Shown here one piece after another: positions 16,864 to 27,943 of a stretch of 64,000 nucleotides of DNA (position 1 is the stretch's first letter; every line of letters begins with the position of its first letter). The notes under the pieces were generated by a model. It was given only the letters and a program-made list of their open reading frames with translations. It searched no databases and was not told the DNA's origin. A program made the position numbers and the translations under genes. The stretch spans positions 456,576 to 520,575 of the forward strand of contig NZ_QKLW01000002.1 in NCBI RefSeq assembly GCF_003208215.1, in the 5' to 3' direction. This DNA comes from Marinomonas alcarazii. Its GTDB lineage: Bacteria > Pseudomonadota > Gammaproteobacteria > Pseudomonadales > Marinomonadaceae.

Positions 16864-18821
16864 CATGCCTCCTTCCTTTTCATCATCTGGCTGTCGTTTC
16901 GCTGCTGCCACAATGCACTCATTTCTAAATAGTTTTGCGTTACACGCTCAATAAGCATCGCATCATCAATGTCTTTTCTTAACCAAGCTTTAACCGGTTC
17001 AGAAAATAATGTTCGGCCAATAGCAAAACCTTTACAAATGTCTTGTCCTGCGGCCGCTTCGAAGCCTGCTTTTAATACATCTACTGGCGCGTCCAAACCT
17101 AACAAAACCACACCGCGACAATACGGCGCTCTGGCCTTGATTAAGTCACTAATATTTTGCCAAGCCGCTTTACTCGGAGAAGGTAATTTCCACCAATCAG
17201 GGAATATGCCCAAGTTATAGAAACGTTCGATTGACCGTGACAAAGTATCGTCTTTTACCTCGGACCCCACAGGCGGAATGATTTCCACTAGTAACTCATG
17301 GCCCGTTGTGCAGCAAGCGCGATACAGATCCATAACCTTTTGCTCCTGCTCATTACGCAAACTGACTTCATCATCTGGATGATAAAACACCAAGCATTTC
17401 ACAATATGATTGGCCGGCCATGTTGCAATCGCTTGTCCGACGTTATTGCCTAATTCGAAACGCAATGGGCGGCTACTTGGTAACTCCACTGGTCGAGCGA
17501 TCCAAAAATCTTTACCAGTGATATCATTTAAAACATCTTGGGCAAAGGTACCATCCGCCAAGATTCCCGTACCACCAACCTTGCCTTCTAAAGCTGAAGA
17601 TCCTTGATAAGCTGCTTGTAGAATCAATTGCTTTGCTTTCGAGATTTGCGACAAAGGCGCGCCCGCTTCACGACACATATCGACAAATTGGCGTCGGTGA
17701 TCGAAAGCCAAAATACACATGTCTTGCCATGCTTTTGTAGGGTCTTCACGCAACATGCGCTGAGTGGTGACCCGATGCAAATAGTTCAACACGGGATCAA
17801 GGTCGGGTCTTGGAATGTCATTGCGATTAGCCAAGTAATAATCCAGCTCTTCAAGACTAGGCATGGCAGGCGAACATCCATGGCGAGAAACCACAATCGC
17901 ACCACACGCATTGGCGTAGTCACAGGCTTTTTCCGTCGCTTCACCCGGAATCCAGCCACGCAAATAACCACTCATAAAAGCATCGCCAGCACCCAGTACG
18001 TTCAGAACATCCACAGTGACACCGTAACGAGTGATACCTTCGTCTAACGTATCAGGTATCTCGCCTTTAAAAACAGAACACCCCAAGGCACCACGTTTCA
18101 CAACAAACTCTGCAGTTGAAACCTTACGAATACGCTTTAAACATTCAATGGTATCTTCACAGCCACCAGCAATGTGAAACTCCTCTTCAGTTCCAACCAC
18201 CAAATCGCACAAAGGCATAATAGACAGCAAATGCTGGGTAACAGAGTCGTTTGATACAAAACGATTTTCGCCTTCACCTTTCCCCGTCAACCCCCACAAC
18301 ACAGGTCGATAATCGATATCGACCACCACTTTTGTATTATTGGCTTTGGCGTACTTGATCGCTGTCCTAGCCGCTTGATCTGTACCTTTGGTAGAAAAAT
18401 GCGTACCAGTAATTAATAAGGCTTTTGCTGAAGCAATATAGGCTTCGTTAAAGTCGCTTTCACTGATCGCCATGTCCGCGCAGTTTTCACGATAAAAGAT
18501 TAATGGAAAGGTGTCTTTGTCTTTAATACCAAGCAACACCAAACCGGTTAAGCGTTCTTTGTCAGTCACCACATGAGAAACATCCACACCCGCTCGCGCA
18601 AGCTCTTGACGCACAAATCGCCCCATGTGCTCGTCACCGACACGGGTTAGCATGGCCGACTTCAATCCCATTCGAGAAGTACCAAAGGCGATATTACAAG
18701 ACGAACCACCAAGGTATTTTTTAAAACTGCTCACGTCTTCTAATGGCGCACCAATCTGTTCCGAATATAGGTCAACCGCGGCACGCCCTAAGCAAATAAC
18801 ATCCAATTTTTTATTATTCAT
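16863..18821 (-). CDS. iolC: 5-Dehydro-2-deoxygluconokinase fused to DUF2090 aldolase-like domain
   Basis: 652 residues, two domains. The N-terminal ~330 residues are a PfkB-type kinase phosphorylating 2-deoxy-5-keto-D-gluconate: GRAAVDLYSEQ at the start, GGSSCNIAFG near 38, and the catalytic GAGD at 277-280. The remaining ~290 residues are a DUF2090 domain, which in such fusions is thought to supply 5-dehydro-2-deoxyphosphogluconate aldolase activity (the IolJ step), and no separate iolJ is seen here. Start at 18821 follows GGAGATCAAAA and overlaps the upstream stop by 4 bases (ATGA). The fusion is known in proteobacteria, so it is notable but not new. Confidence 0.93.
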   Translation of the reverse strand: MNNKKLDVICLGRAAVDLYSEQIGAPLEDVSSFKKYLGGSSCNIAFGTSRMGLKSAMLTRVGDEHMGRFVRQELARAGVDVSHVVTDKERLTGLVLLGIKDKDTFPLIFYRENCADMAISESDFNEAYIASAKALLITGTHFSTKGTDQAARTAIKYAKANNTKVVVDIDYRPVLWGLTGKGEGENRFVSNDSVTQHLLSIMPLCDLVVGTEEEFHIAGGCEDTIECLKRIRKVSTAEFVVKRGALGCSVFKGEIPDTLDEGITRYGVTVDVLNVLGAGDAFMSGYLRGWIPGEATEKACDYANACGAIVVSRHGCSPAMPSLEELDYYLANRNDIPRPDLDPVLNYLHRVTTQRMLREDPTKAWQDMCILAFDHRRQFVDMCREAGAPLSQISKAKQLILQAAYQGSSALEGKVGGTGILADGTFAQDVLNDITGKDFWIARPVELPSSRPLRFELGNNVGQAIATWPANHIVKCLVFYHPDDEVSLRNEQEQKVMDLYRACCTTGHELLVEIIPPVGSEVKDDTLSRSIERFYNLGIFPDWWKLPSPSKAAWQNISDLIKARAPYCRGVVLLGLDAPVDVLKAGFEAAAGQDICKGFAIGRTLFSEPVKAWLRKDIDDAMLIERVTQNYLEMSALWQQRNDSQMMKRKEA

Positions 18822-19984
18822 TTTTGATCTCCATCGTATTGCTCTACCTCGACCCAAGCTTTTTTATCAACGGATTCCACCACGCTGTCGAGAATGATAT
18901 TAACCTGGGTCGCAGCACGAAAATCTGGCCATAAAGGCGCATCGTTAACAATACCTTGAAACAAGTCTCGAATTTCAACGGCTTTCATATCGTTGAAGCC
19001 CAAACCATGGCCTGCAGACACGCAAAAAGCTTGATAATCCGGATGCTCCGGTCCCACTAAAATACGTTTAAATCCTTGAGTCTGAGGATTACCTTCAGCA
19101 ATGTACAAAGACAATTCAGACAAGGTTTCTTGGTCAAAAATTAAACTTCCTTTGGTGCCTGTAATTTCGAATGACAAACCATTTTTTCGACCCCATGCGA
19201 TACGTGATGCTTCTAATGTACCTTGGGCACCATTGGCAAAACGCACCATCATATGCGCTTGGTCGTCGTTTTCGACTTCGCCAACACCGGGTTTCGAATC
19301 ATCGAGCGTTGGAGCCAATGGACGCTGTTGATGCACGATTTTTAAATCGGCACACAATGACGTGATCGGAGCGACGAGATGAGTGGCCAATTGCACAAGA
19401 TGTGAGGCTAAATCATTCAGCGCTCCAGTTCCCGCAAATTGCTTTTGTAAACGCCAGCTAAAGGGCAAATTGGCGTCAGCAAGATAATCTTCGTTGAACA
19501 CACCTCGAAAATGCACTACCTCGCCGATATCTCCACGAGCAATTAATTGCTTAGCAAATTGCACTGTTGGATTCTTAATATAATTAAAGCCAACCAGTGT
19601 TTTCACACCGGCTTTTTCAGCCGCTTCGGTCATTTCTTTGGCATCCGCAGCATTAAGTGCGAGAGGCTTTTCACTGTAAACATGCTTGCCAGCAGAGATA
19701 GCAGCCAAGGCAATTTCTTTATGCAGAAAGTTCGGCGCGCAGATATCGACCACATCAATGTCAACATCGTTAATTAAGGCCTTCCAATCCCCTGTTGAGC
19801 GGTTAAAACCTAACTCCAAAGCCTTCGCTTTAGCTAATTCAGCCGTGGCATCGGCTAACATTTCGCAGTGCAATTGACTGTGGGGAATGGCAAAAGCCGC
19901 CATTGCATTTCGATAAGCAATCGCATGAGCTTTGCCCATGTACCCTGAACCCACCAAACCAACACGCATTTGTTTTTTTGTCAT
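18818..19984 (-). CDS. Gfo/Idh/MocA-family dehydrogenase, likely a second inositol dehydrogenase
   Basis: 388-residue NAD(P)-dependent oxidoreductase. N-terminal Rossmann motif GLVGSGYMGKAHA (9-21), YSEKPLALN near 104 with the conserved Lys, then a C-terminal alpha/beta domain with FSWRLQKQFAGTGALNDLASH near 194. It is longer than IolG and only distantly similar. In iol loci such paralogues act on other inositol stereoisomers, for example scyllo-inositol (IolW/IolX-like), or interconvert inososes; that is inference here. It starts 11 bases after the ABC ATPase stop and its stop overlaps the iolC start. Confidence 0.85.
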   Translation of the reverse strand: MTKKQMRVGLVGSGYMGKAHAIAYRNAMAAFAIPHSQLHCEMLADATAELAKAKALELGFNRSTGDWKALINDVDIDVVDICAPNFLHKEIALAAISAGKHVYSEKPLALNAADAKEMTEAAEKAGVKTLVGFNYIKNPTVQFAKQLIARGDIGEVVHFRGVFNEDYLADANLPFSWRLQKQFAGTGALNDLASHLVQLATHLVAPITSLCADLKIVHQQRPLAPTLDDSKPGVGEVENDDQAHMMVRFANGAQGTLEASRIAWGRKNGLSFEITGTKGSLIFDQETLSELSLYIAEGNPQTQGFKRILVGPEHPDYQAFCVSAGHGLGFNDMKAVEIRDLFQGIVNDAPLWPDFRAATQVNIILDSVVESVDKKAWVEVEQYDGDQK

Positions 19985-19995
19985 GATGTCGTCCC

Positions 19996-20793
19996 TTATG
20001 CGGTGGCATCCAAACGGCTAAATTCTTCCAGCTCCGCCGTAAGTTCATCCAACTCTTGGCCGCCTGCCATCATTTCCAGTACGTCTTCGCGGCTCACTTC
20101 AGATTTCATAAAGGAACCTAGGCTCTGCCCACGATTCAATAATGTAAAACGATCGGCAATGGGATAAGCATGATGAACGTTGTGAGTAATCAAAATCACC
20201 GCTAAGCCTCGGGCTTTGGCTTTCGCGACAACTTTCAAAACATTGGCAGATTGCTTCACACCAAGGGCCGCAGTGGGTTCATCTAGGATCAAAACCTTGG
20301 CACCAAAGTGAATCGCACGAGCAATCGCTAAACACTGCCTTTCCCCCCCTGACATAGTGCCAATCGCTTGGGAAGGGTCACGGACATTAATGCCCATTTC
20401 GGCCATGCCTTTTTGAGCAATTTGATTAGCGGTTTCAATATCAAAACGCTTAAAAATCCCGCGCCCTTTGGTGATTTCTCGCCCCATAAAAAAGTTACGT
20501 GTCACACTCATTAAAGGCACTAATGCAAGATCTTGATAAACGGTCGCAATACCTGAATCAAGGGCTTCTACTGGTGATTCGAACACCACTGGTTTGCCTT
20601 CAAACAAATACTCACCATCGCTTGGTGCGTGAACACCTGCTAGAGTTTTGATCAAGGTGGATTTACCTGCGCCGTTATCACCTAGCAAACAGTGAACTTC
20701 ACCCAGTTTCACCTTCATGTCGATGTCTTTGATGGCAATAACTGAACCGAAGTAGCGGCTCACTTTTTTTAATTCAATAATAAATTCGCTCAT
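19996..20793 (-). CDS. Sugar/inositol ABC transporter ATP-binding protein, single domain
   Basis: 265 residues. Walker [11 protein letters not shown] (about 38-47), signature [10 protein letters not shown] near 148, and Walker [13 protein letters not shown] near 167 are intact. The protein is a single ATPase domain like FrcA, whereas many CUT2-family inositol ATPases (IatA, MglA, RbsA) carry two fused ATPase domains, so it probably works as a homodimer. The ATG at 20793 follows GGAGAACAAA. Co-transcribed with the permease (53-base gap) and the downstream iol genes. Confidence 0.92.
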   Translation of the reverse strand: MSEFIIELKKVSRYFGSVIAIKDIDMKVKLGEVHCLLGDNGAGKSTLIKTLAGVHAPSDGEYLFEGKPVVFESPVEALDSGIATVYQDLALVPLMSVTRNFFMGREITKGRGIFKRFDIETANQIAQKGMAEMGINVRDPSQAIGTMSGGERQCLAIARAIHFGAKVLILDEPTAALGVKQSANVLKVVAKAKARGLAVILITHNVHHAYPIADRFTLLNRGQSLGSFMKSEVSREDVLEMMAGGQELDELTAELEEFSRLDATA

Positions 20794-20846
20794 TTTGTTC
20801 TCCTAAATTCTGATTCTAAAAAGTCAACTCGAGTACGGGCTCGCCG

Positions 20847-22004
20847 CTAATGTCGGGCCTCTGTTACCTTTTTACGAATGTAGTTATTGAACAAAACCGC
20901 GATTAACAACATGGCTCCCAAAAACACGCGGAACCAATCTGAATCGATACCGGTGAAGAAGATGCCCATTTGTACGACACCAAAGATCAAGGCGCCAAAA
21001 CACGCACCAATGACTGAACCATAACCACCGGTCAGTAACGCACCACCGATGACCACAGCAATAATGGCTTCGAACTCTTTTAAAACACCGCGGTCAGCGG
21101 ATGCGGAACCAAATTCAAACACCTGACAAGCCGCGTAAACCGTTGCGGTGAATGCCGTAAACATGAACAAAGAGATTTTGACCTTATCAACTGGCACGCC
21201 AACGTTTCGCGCCGCTTTGTCATCGCCACCCGTCGCAAAAATCCAGTTACCGTATTTCGTACGCAATAGAACCCAACTTGCAACGACGGCTAGGAATACA
21301 CACCAGACAATCACCATTGGAATACCTTCAACCACTGGAGTGCCATCATCGTAAGAACTAATCAAGCCAATATTGGCGAACCAGGTAAACAGGCTTTTAC
21401 CAATGACACCGCCAAACACCGCGGCGAGCCAATCTCCATCGGCGTATTTGTCGATACCGCCCACGATGGTGCGATTAGTGAATAGAATAGAAAGCGCGAT
21501 GGTCAAACCACGCAACATGAAAAGGAATGCAAGACTCACAATAAAAGAAGGCAAACCAGTCTTAACAACTATGTAGCCATTCAGAAAACCAATTAGCATG
21601 GCACCAGCAAAAGCAAAAAGAATCGCTCCCCAGATTGGCCACCCCCAATAAACAGCCGGAATCGTCATCATCATGCCAGCAAAACCAATCATCGAACCAA
21701 TCGACAAATCAAACTCGCCTGCAATCATCAATAGGCAGGCACTAATAGCAATCAAACCTAATTGTGCTGATACGGTTGTCCAGTTTATGATGCCATCGGA
21801 GGCAAACATGCCGGAATCCCCTGCGGTGATAAAAAAGAAAACAAACACTAATAATGCACCAGAAATCGCCCCAAATTCAGGCCGATGCAACAACCGCTTC
21901 CACGTGGGAACCTTGCGAACTCGTTCATCTCCAGCTGATTTTTCTTCTCTTGATTTATCTTCTGCCATTTTAGATAAATCAACCGATTGAGTTTGATCAG
22001 TCAT
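20847..22004 (-). CDS. Sugar/inositol ABC transporter permease (FrcC/IatP-like)
   Basis: 385-residue CUT2-family inner-membrane permease. After a charged ~35-residue cytoplasmic N-terminus come about ten hydrophobic segments, including the family motif GEFDLSIGSMIGFAGM near 95 and GGDDKAARNVGV near 255 (coupling loop). It is the first gene of the long leftward iol operon and diverges from the binding-protein gene across 470 AT-rich bases. It likely imports myo-inositol with the ATPase at 19996 and the binding protein at 22475. Confidence 0.92.
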   Translation of the reverse strand: MTDQTQSVDLSKMAEDKSREEKSAGDERVRKVPTWKRLLHRPEFGAISGALLVFVFFFITAGDSGMFASDGIINWTTVSAQLGLIAISACLLMIAGEFDLSIGSMIGFAGMMMTIPAVYWGWPIWGAILFAFAGAMLIGFLNGYIVVKTGLPSFIVSLAFLFMLRGLTIALSILFTNRTIVGGIDKYADGDWLAAVFGGVIGKSLFTWFANIGLISSYDDGTPVVEGIPMVIVWCVFLAVVASWVLLRTKYGNWIFATGGDDKAARNVGVPVDKVKISLFMFTAFTATVYAACQVFEFGSASADRGVLKEFEAIIAVVIGGALLTGGYGSVIGACFGALIFGVVQMGIFFTGIDSDWFRVFLGAMLLIAVLFNNYIRKKVTEARH

Positions 22005-22474
22005 AGCGTCACACCTTACTTTTTATAGTTATTTTTTTGTGATTTCTAAACATGTTTAGCGAGCAGCTTACTTGCCTAACAACTCGTTACGTCTCTTACT
22101 TCTCGTACAAATTGCTCTTTAGTAGCGTACTCAGTAACACGATAGAGCTTAATGTCTTTTCATTTCAACAATGGAACCATAATAGAATATTTATTTCATT
22201 CTATTCAATAGACAAAATAAAAATTTACATTAAATACAAAATAAATTGCCCAAAAAACATCAGAAAGTCTTTATAAAATGAAAATAAAACCATAAAAAAC
22301 AATTAACTATCTAAAAACATTCATTGCAGAATAAAAAATTTCGAAATATTGCAATTATGAAACATTCATTCTAAAATCATTCCAATTCTGCTCAAAAATA
22401 GATCAGAGTTAGAATTTGCTAAATCCAAAAATAAGTAATAACAAAAATAATTAAACGAAACGGAGATAGTCGTA
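22005..22474. promoter_or_regulatory. AT-rich divergent control region of the inositol locus
   Basis: 470 bases without a gene between the permease and binding-protein starts. It must hold both divergent promoters. Several motifs could bind the RpiR-type regulator: the palindrome ATTTCGAAAT (22338-22347) flanked by two ATTGCA copies, TAGAAT...ATTCTA (about 22192-22212), and repeated CATTC/GAATG words. I could not single out one operator or a convincing -35/-10 pair. Confidence 0.5.
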
Positions 22475-23434
22475 ATGAAGAAATTCCTGAAGAAAGGTAC
22501 AGCCATACTCGTCGCCGGCGCTGCGACTCTAGGCGTTATGTCCATGCCCACAGCGGCTCACGCTGAAGGTGAACGTTATGTGTTCATTTCCCATGCACCT
22601 GATTCTGATTCTTGGTGGAACGTGATCAAGAATGCAGTGAAGCAAGCCGCTTCCGACATGAATGTCACCGTTGAATACCGTAACCCGCCAACCGGCGATT
22701 TAGCCGATATGGCAAGAATCGTCGAACAAGCCGTTGCGACTAACCCTGATGGTATTGTGCTTTCTATTGCAGATTTCGATACCTTGGAAGGACCTCTAGA
22801 AAGGGCCTCTAAAAAAGGCATTCCTTTCATTACCATGAACTCCGGTACACTGGAACAATCTAAGGCATTAGGCGCGTTGCTCCATGTAGGGCAACCTGAG
22901 TTTGCCGCTGGATTCGGGGCAGGCCAACGCGCGAAAAAGCAAGGAGTGAAATCCTTCTTATGTGTTAACCACTATATTACCAACCCTGCGTCTGTTGAGC
23001 GCTGCATGGGCTTTGCTAAAGGCTTAGGCGTTGAGCTTGGTAACCAGATGATTGACGCTGGATCCGATCCAACCAACGTGGAAACCAAAGTATCAGCTTA
23101 CCTCCGTAAGAACCCAAATACCGAAGCAATCCTTACCTTAGGGCCAACATCAGCTCACCCGACATTGCGAGCACTAGAAAAAAATCGCAATATCAAAAAC
23201 ATTTACTTCGGAACGTTTGATTTAAGCGGGCAAATTTCGGCAGCGATCAAAGATGGTAAAATTAACTTTGCTATTGACCAACAGCCGTACTTACAAGGTT
23301 ACTTACCTATCAGCTTCTTAACGCTTTACACTCGTTACGGTTTGATTCCGAGTAACGATGTAAACTCAGGTCCTGGCTTCATTACCAAAGACAACATAGA
23401 ACTCGTTGAAAAATATGCTGGGGAATTCCGTTAA
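22475..23434 (+). CDS. Periplasmic sugar/inositol-binding protein (IbpA-like)
   Basis: 319-residue type-1 periplasmic binding protein. Signal peptide with a Lys-rich start (MKKFLKKG) and cleavage at AAHA-E near residue 30. The mature part has the Peripla_BP_4 layout: VFISHAPDSDSWW, PDGIVLSIAD, and repeats of beta-alpha units to the end. The ATG at 22475 has CGGAG about 9 bases upstream. Transcribed away from the permease/ATPase genes it serves, which lets the binding protein be made in excess. Ligand myo-inositol is inferred from the neighbours. Confidence 0.9.
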   Translation: MKKFLKKGTAILVAGAATLGVMSMPTAAHAEGERYVFISHAPDSDSWWNVIKNAVKQAASDMNVTVEYRNPPTGDLADMARIVEQAVATNPDGIVLSIADFDTLEGPLERASKKGIPFITMNSGTLEQSKALGALLHVGQPEFAAGFGAGQRAKKQGVKSFLCVNHYITNPASVERCMGFAKGLGVELGNQMIDAGSDPTNVETKVSAYLRKNPNTEAILTLGPTSAHPTLRALEKNRNIKNIYFGTFDLSGQISAAIKDGKINFAIDQQPYLQGYLPISFLTLYTRYGLIPSNDVNSGPGFITKDNIELVEKYAGEFR

Positions 23435-23452
23435 TATAATTTATTGACAAAA

Positions 23453-23476
23453 GCTGGGGTCGTGAACGACCTCAGC
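23453..23476 (+). terminator. Hairpin after the binding-protein gene
   Basis: 10-bp stem GCTGGGGTCG with CGACCTCAGC (one G-T pair) and loop TGAA, 20 bases after the stop. No T tract follows, so it may be an mRNA-stabilising hairpin or weak terminator. Confidence 0.5.
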
Positions 23477-23565
23477 ATCGCCTCTCGGCAAGTATTTATC
23501 ATAAAAAATCGCTATAATGCGAATCATTGAATACATAGTTAGATCACAATTTTAGGAGCCACTGT

Positions 23566-24426
23566 TTGGGCGCACCAACTTCTCTTGACCAATTACAGCA
23601 AGCCATTAGTCGGAACTACGATGATTTAAGCAAACGCTTACAACAAGTAGCACGCTTTTTACTAGAGCACCCCAATACTGTCGCTTTAGAAACGGTGGCA
23701 AGTCTCGCAGAACAATGTGATGTGCCTCCTTCGACCCTCGTTCGTTTTGCAGCGGCTTTTGAATACAATGGCTTTAGTGAGATGCAAAACCTTTTTAGAC
23801 AAGCTCTCGTTGAACAAACATCCAGCTATAGTGAGCGAGTTAAATTGAGCAAAAGCACTGTCAGCACCACGATTGATGCTTCTCACATTCTAGAAGAGTT
23901 CAGCAGCAGCAATGCGTTTTCCATGAACCACATGAACCACCACTTCTCACAAGAAATGCTCAATAAAGCGGTCGACCTACTTGAAAACGCTCAAAATATT
24001 TATCTCATAGGTTTACGCCGTGCATTCCCAATTTCAAGCTACTTTGCTTACAGCTTAAGACACTTAAATAAAACGACCCACCTTATTGATGGCGGTGGCG
24101 GAATGCTCATTGAGCAAGCTAGCAATATTCGAGAAAACGACGTAATCATTGCGACGGCATTTAGCCCTTACGCCAAAGAAACCGTTAATGTCAGCGAATA
24201 CGCTTTTAAAGCTGGCGCTCAAGTGATCGCCATTACTGACAGCAAAATCAGTCCATTAGCCGCCCTTTCAGACGTTTGTTTTGATGTAAAAGAAGCAGAA
24301 GTATTGGGATTTCGTTCCCTCACTTCCTCTATGACATTGGCGCAAACCTTACTCGTCGCTTTGGCGTATAGACTAAACAGCGATGGCAAAATGGGAGACA
24401 CCAAACCAATTGAGTGGCAACATTAA
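23566..24426 (+). CDS. RpiR/MurR-family regulator of inositol genes (IolR-like)
   Basis: 286 residues: an N-terminal HTH_6 domain (about 1-77, with VASLAEQCDVPPSTLVRF) and a C-terminal SIS sugar-phosphate-binding domain (about 125-260, IYLIGLRRAFPISSYFAYSL and AFSPYAKETVNVSEYA). RpiR-type IolR proteins repress iol genes in rhizobia and Salmonella and probably respond to a phosphorylated pathway intermediate. The start is TTG at 23566 with AGGAG 7 bases upstream; no better ATG exists nearby. TATAAT at 23513-23518 is a candidate -10. Its stop overlaps the convergent GNAT gene stop by 3 bases. Confidence 0.9.
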   Translation: MGAPTSLDQLQQAISRNYDDLSKRLQQVARFLLEHPNTVALETVASLAEQCDVPPSTLVRFAAAFEYNGFSEMQNLFRQALVEQTSSYSERVKLSKSTVSTTIDASHILEEFSSSNAFSMNHMNHHFSQEMLNKAVDLLENAQNIYLIGLRRAFPISSYFAYSLRHLNKTTHLIDGGGGMLIEQASNIRENDVIIATAFSPYAKETVNVSEYAFKAGAQVIAITDSKISPLAALSDVCFDVKEAEVLGFRSLTSSMTLAQTLLVALAYRLNSDGKMGDTKPIEWQH

Positions 24427-24842
24427 TTGTCGTTTTCGAAGCGCTTTCCTAAGCTGACAACTTGGTCATTGCCGTAACCAATCGCGTTGTAAAATGCGAT
24501 GACGGTTTGATTCGTATTACGCACTTGCAAATTAATTTTAGGACAACCTTTGGCTAAGATTAACCCTTCAACTGCTTTCATAATGGTTTGTCCATAGCCT
24601 TTTCTTTGATGATCTGGACTAACGGCCAAATAATTAATCCAGCCACGATGACCTTCATAACCTCCCATTACTGTAGCAACCACTTCATTGCCGACGACAC
24701 CTACGAGAAACAAATCGGCATCTACCTTCAACTTGCGATCAATATCTTTATTAGGATCGTTCTGAGGAGCCACTAAACCACATTGATTCCATAGAGCAAT
24801 CACTACTTTTCTGTCTTGTTCTTCATATGGGCGAATATTCAT
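24423..24842 (-). CDS. GNAT-family N-acetyltransferase (YpeA-like)
   Basis: 139-residue acetyltransferase. The acetyl-CoA site is VSPDHQRKGYGQTIMKAVE (R/QxxGxG/A type) near residue 75, followed by LQVRNTNQTVIAFYNAIGY. Overall sequence resembles E. coli YpeA. Start placed at 24842 because the family begins with this MNIRxYxxxD pattern; an upstream TTG is possible. It follows the DUF2127 gene by 16 bases and is probably co-transcribed. Substrate unknown. Confidence 0.85.
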   Translation of the reverse strand: MNIRPYEEQDRKVVIALWNQCGLVAPQNDPNKDIDRKLKVDADLFLVGVVGNEVVATVMGGYEGHRGWINYLAVSPDHQRKGYGQTIMKAVEGLILAKGCPKINLQVRNTNQTVIAFYNAIGYGNDQVVSLGKRFENDN

Positions 24843-24858
24843 AACATTCAAAGACCTT

Positions 24859-25326
24859 CTATTTAGTCATGATCGATAATGCCTTCTCACCTCGCTTTAG
24901 GACCCAATACAAGTAAGCCACAACGATTAAATTAAACAACAATATCGCAAAGTTAACATGGCTAGGGTTTTGGTAGATAGCATGTAATTCAAAAGGCAGA
25001 TAGAGTGAGCCGCTAACGAAAGCGAACCATTCCGTCCATCTCAGCTTATGCCATAACCCATAGGCAATAACAAAACGAAAACAGGAATACATAAGGGCTA
25101 CGGTGATCACTAACACTTGATCTTGCTGAGTCAATTTTTCGATAAAGTTTAAGGATAAATTCACATAGTAATTGTTTGGTGATATGGGCCAGTTTTGCAT
25201 TAGCTGGGCCGCAAGATGATGAAGGTCCTGCTTAGCGATAGCATTGACACTTAGCGCTAAACATAGAGCCAGCAGACCTTTTACGCCATCGACCACCGCA
25301 ATTGCTTTTAAGCCTTCAAACTTCAT
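24859..25326 (-). CDS. DUF2127 membrane protein
   Basis: 155 residues with about four hydrophobic segments, beginning KAIAVVDGVKGLLALCLAL and containing KLRWTEWFAFVSGSLYLPFELHAI, which match the DUF2127 family of predicted inner-membrane proteins. Function unknown. The ATG at 25326 has GAGAGACG upstream. Confidence 0.8.
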   Translation of the reverse strand: MKFEGLKAIAVVDGVKGLLALCLALSVNAIAKQDLHHLAAQLMQNWPISPNNYYVNLSLNFIEKLTQQDQVLVITVALMYSCFRFVIAYGLWHKLRWTEWFAFVSGSLYLPFELHAIYQNPSHVNFAILLFNLIVVAYLYWVLKRGEKALSIMTK

Positions 25327-25430
25327 AAAAACGTCTCTCGAAAATAATCAGAGTACTAAAATTGAATGACAAAAAAGTGATTACTTTATGTATTTTGCTT
25401 AAGCTCAATAACAGACAAGTCTCTTTGCAA

Positions 25431-25469
25431 TAAAAAAACCCCGCAATCCTGTTGTCAGGAAGCGGGGTT
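25431..25469 (-). terminator. Rho-independent terminator of katG
   Basis: On the minus strand AACCCCGC and GCGGGGTT form the outer stem, with an inner CCTG/CAGG pair, followed by TTTTTTTATTG. It lies about 35 bases after the katG stop. Confidence 0.9.
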
Positions 25470-25504
25470 GGGTGTTGGTAACACCAATAAATGAAACTAA
25501 GAGA

Positions 25505-27742
<2,238 letters not shown>

Positions 27743-27943
27743 TCAATAACGCTTGATTGACTATAGTTATAAACTTAAAAATAGTAAGTAACTAATAAAT
27801 AAAAACTAAGGAGATAATAGTCTAGACCATCATCTGCAGCCTAATTTATAGCTGAGGAATACAATTTACCCATAACAATAACAGCTTAAATGGGTAATAT
27901 TACAACTTATCTTCTTTGCACTAAGTAATCACTGAGGCCTTTT

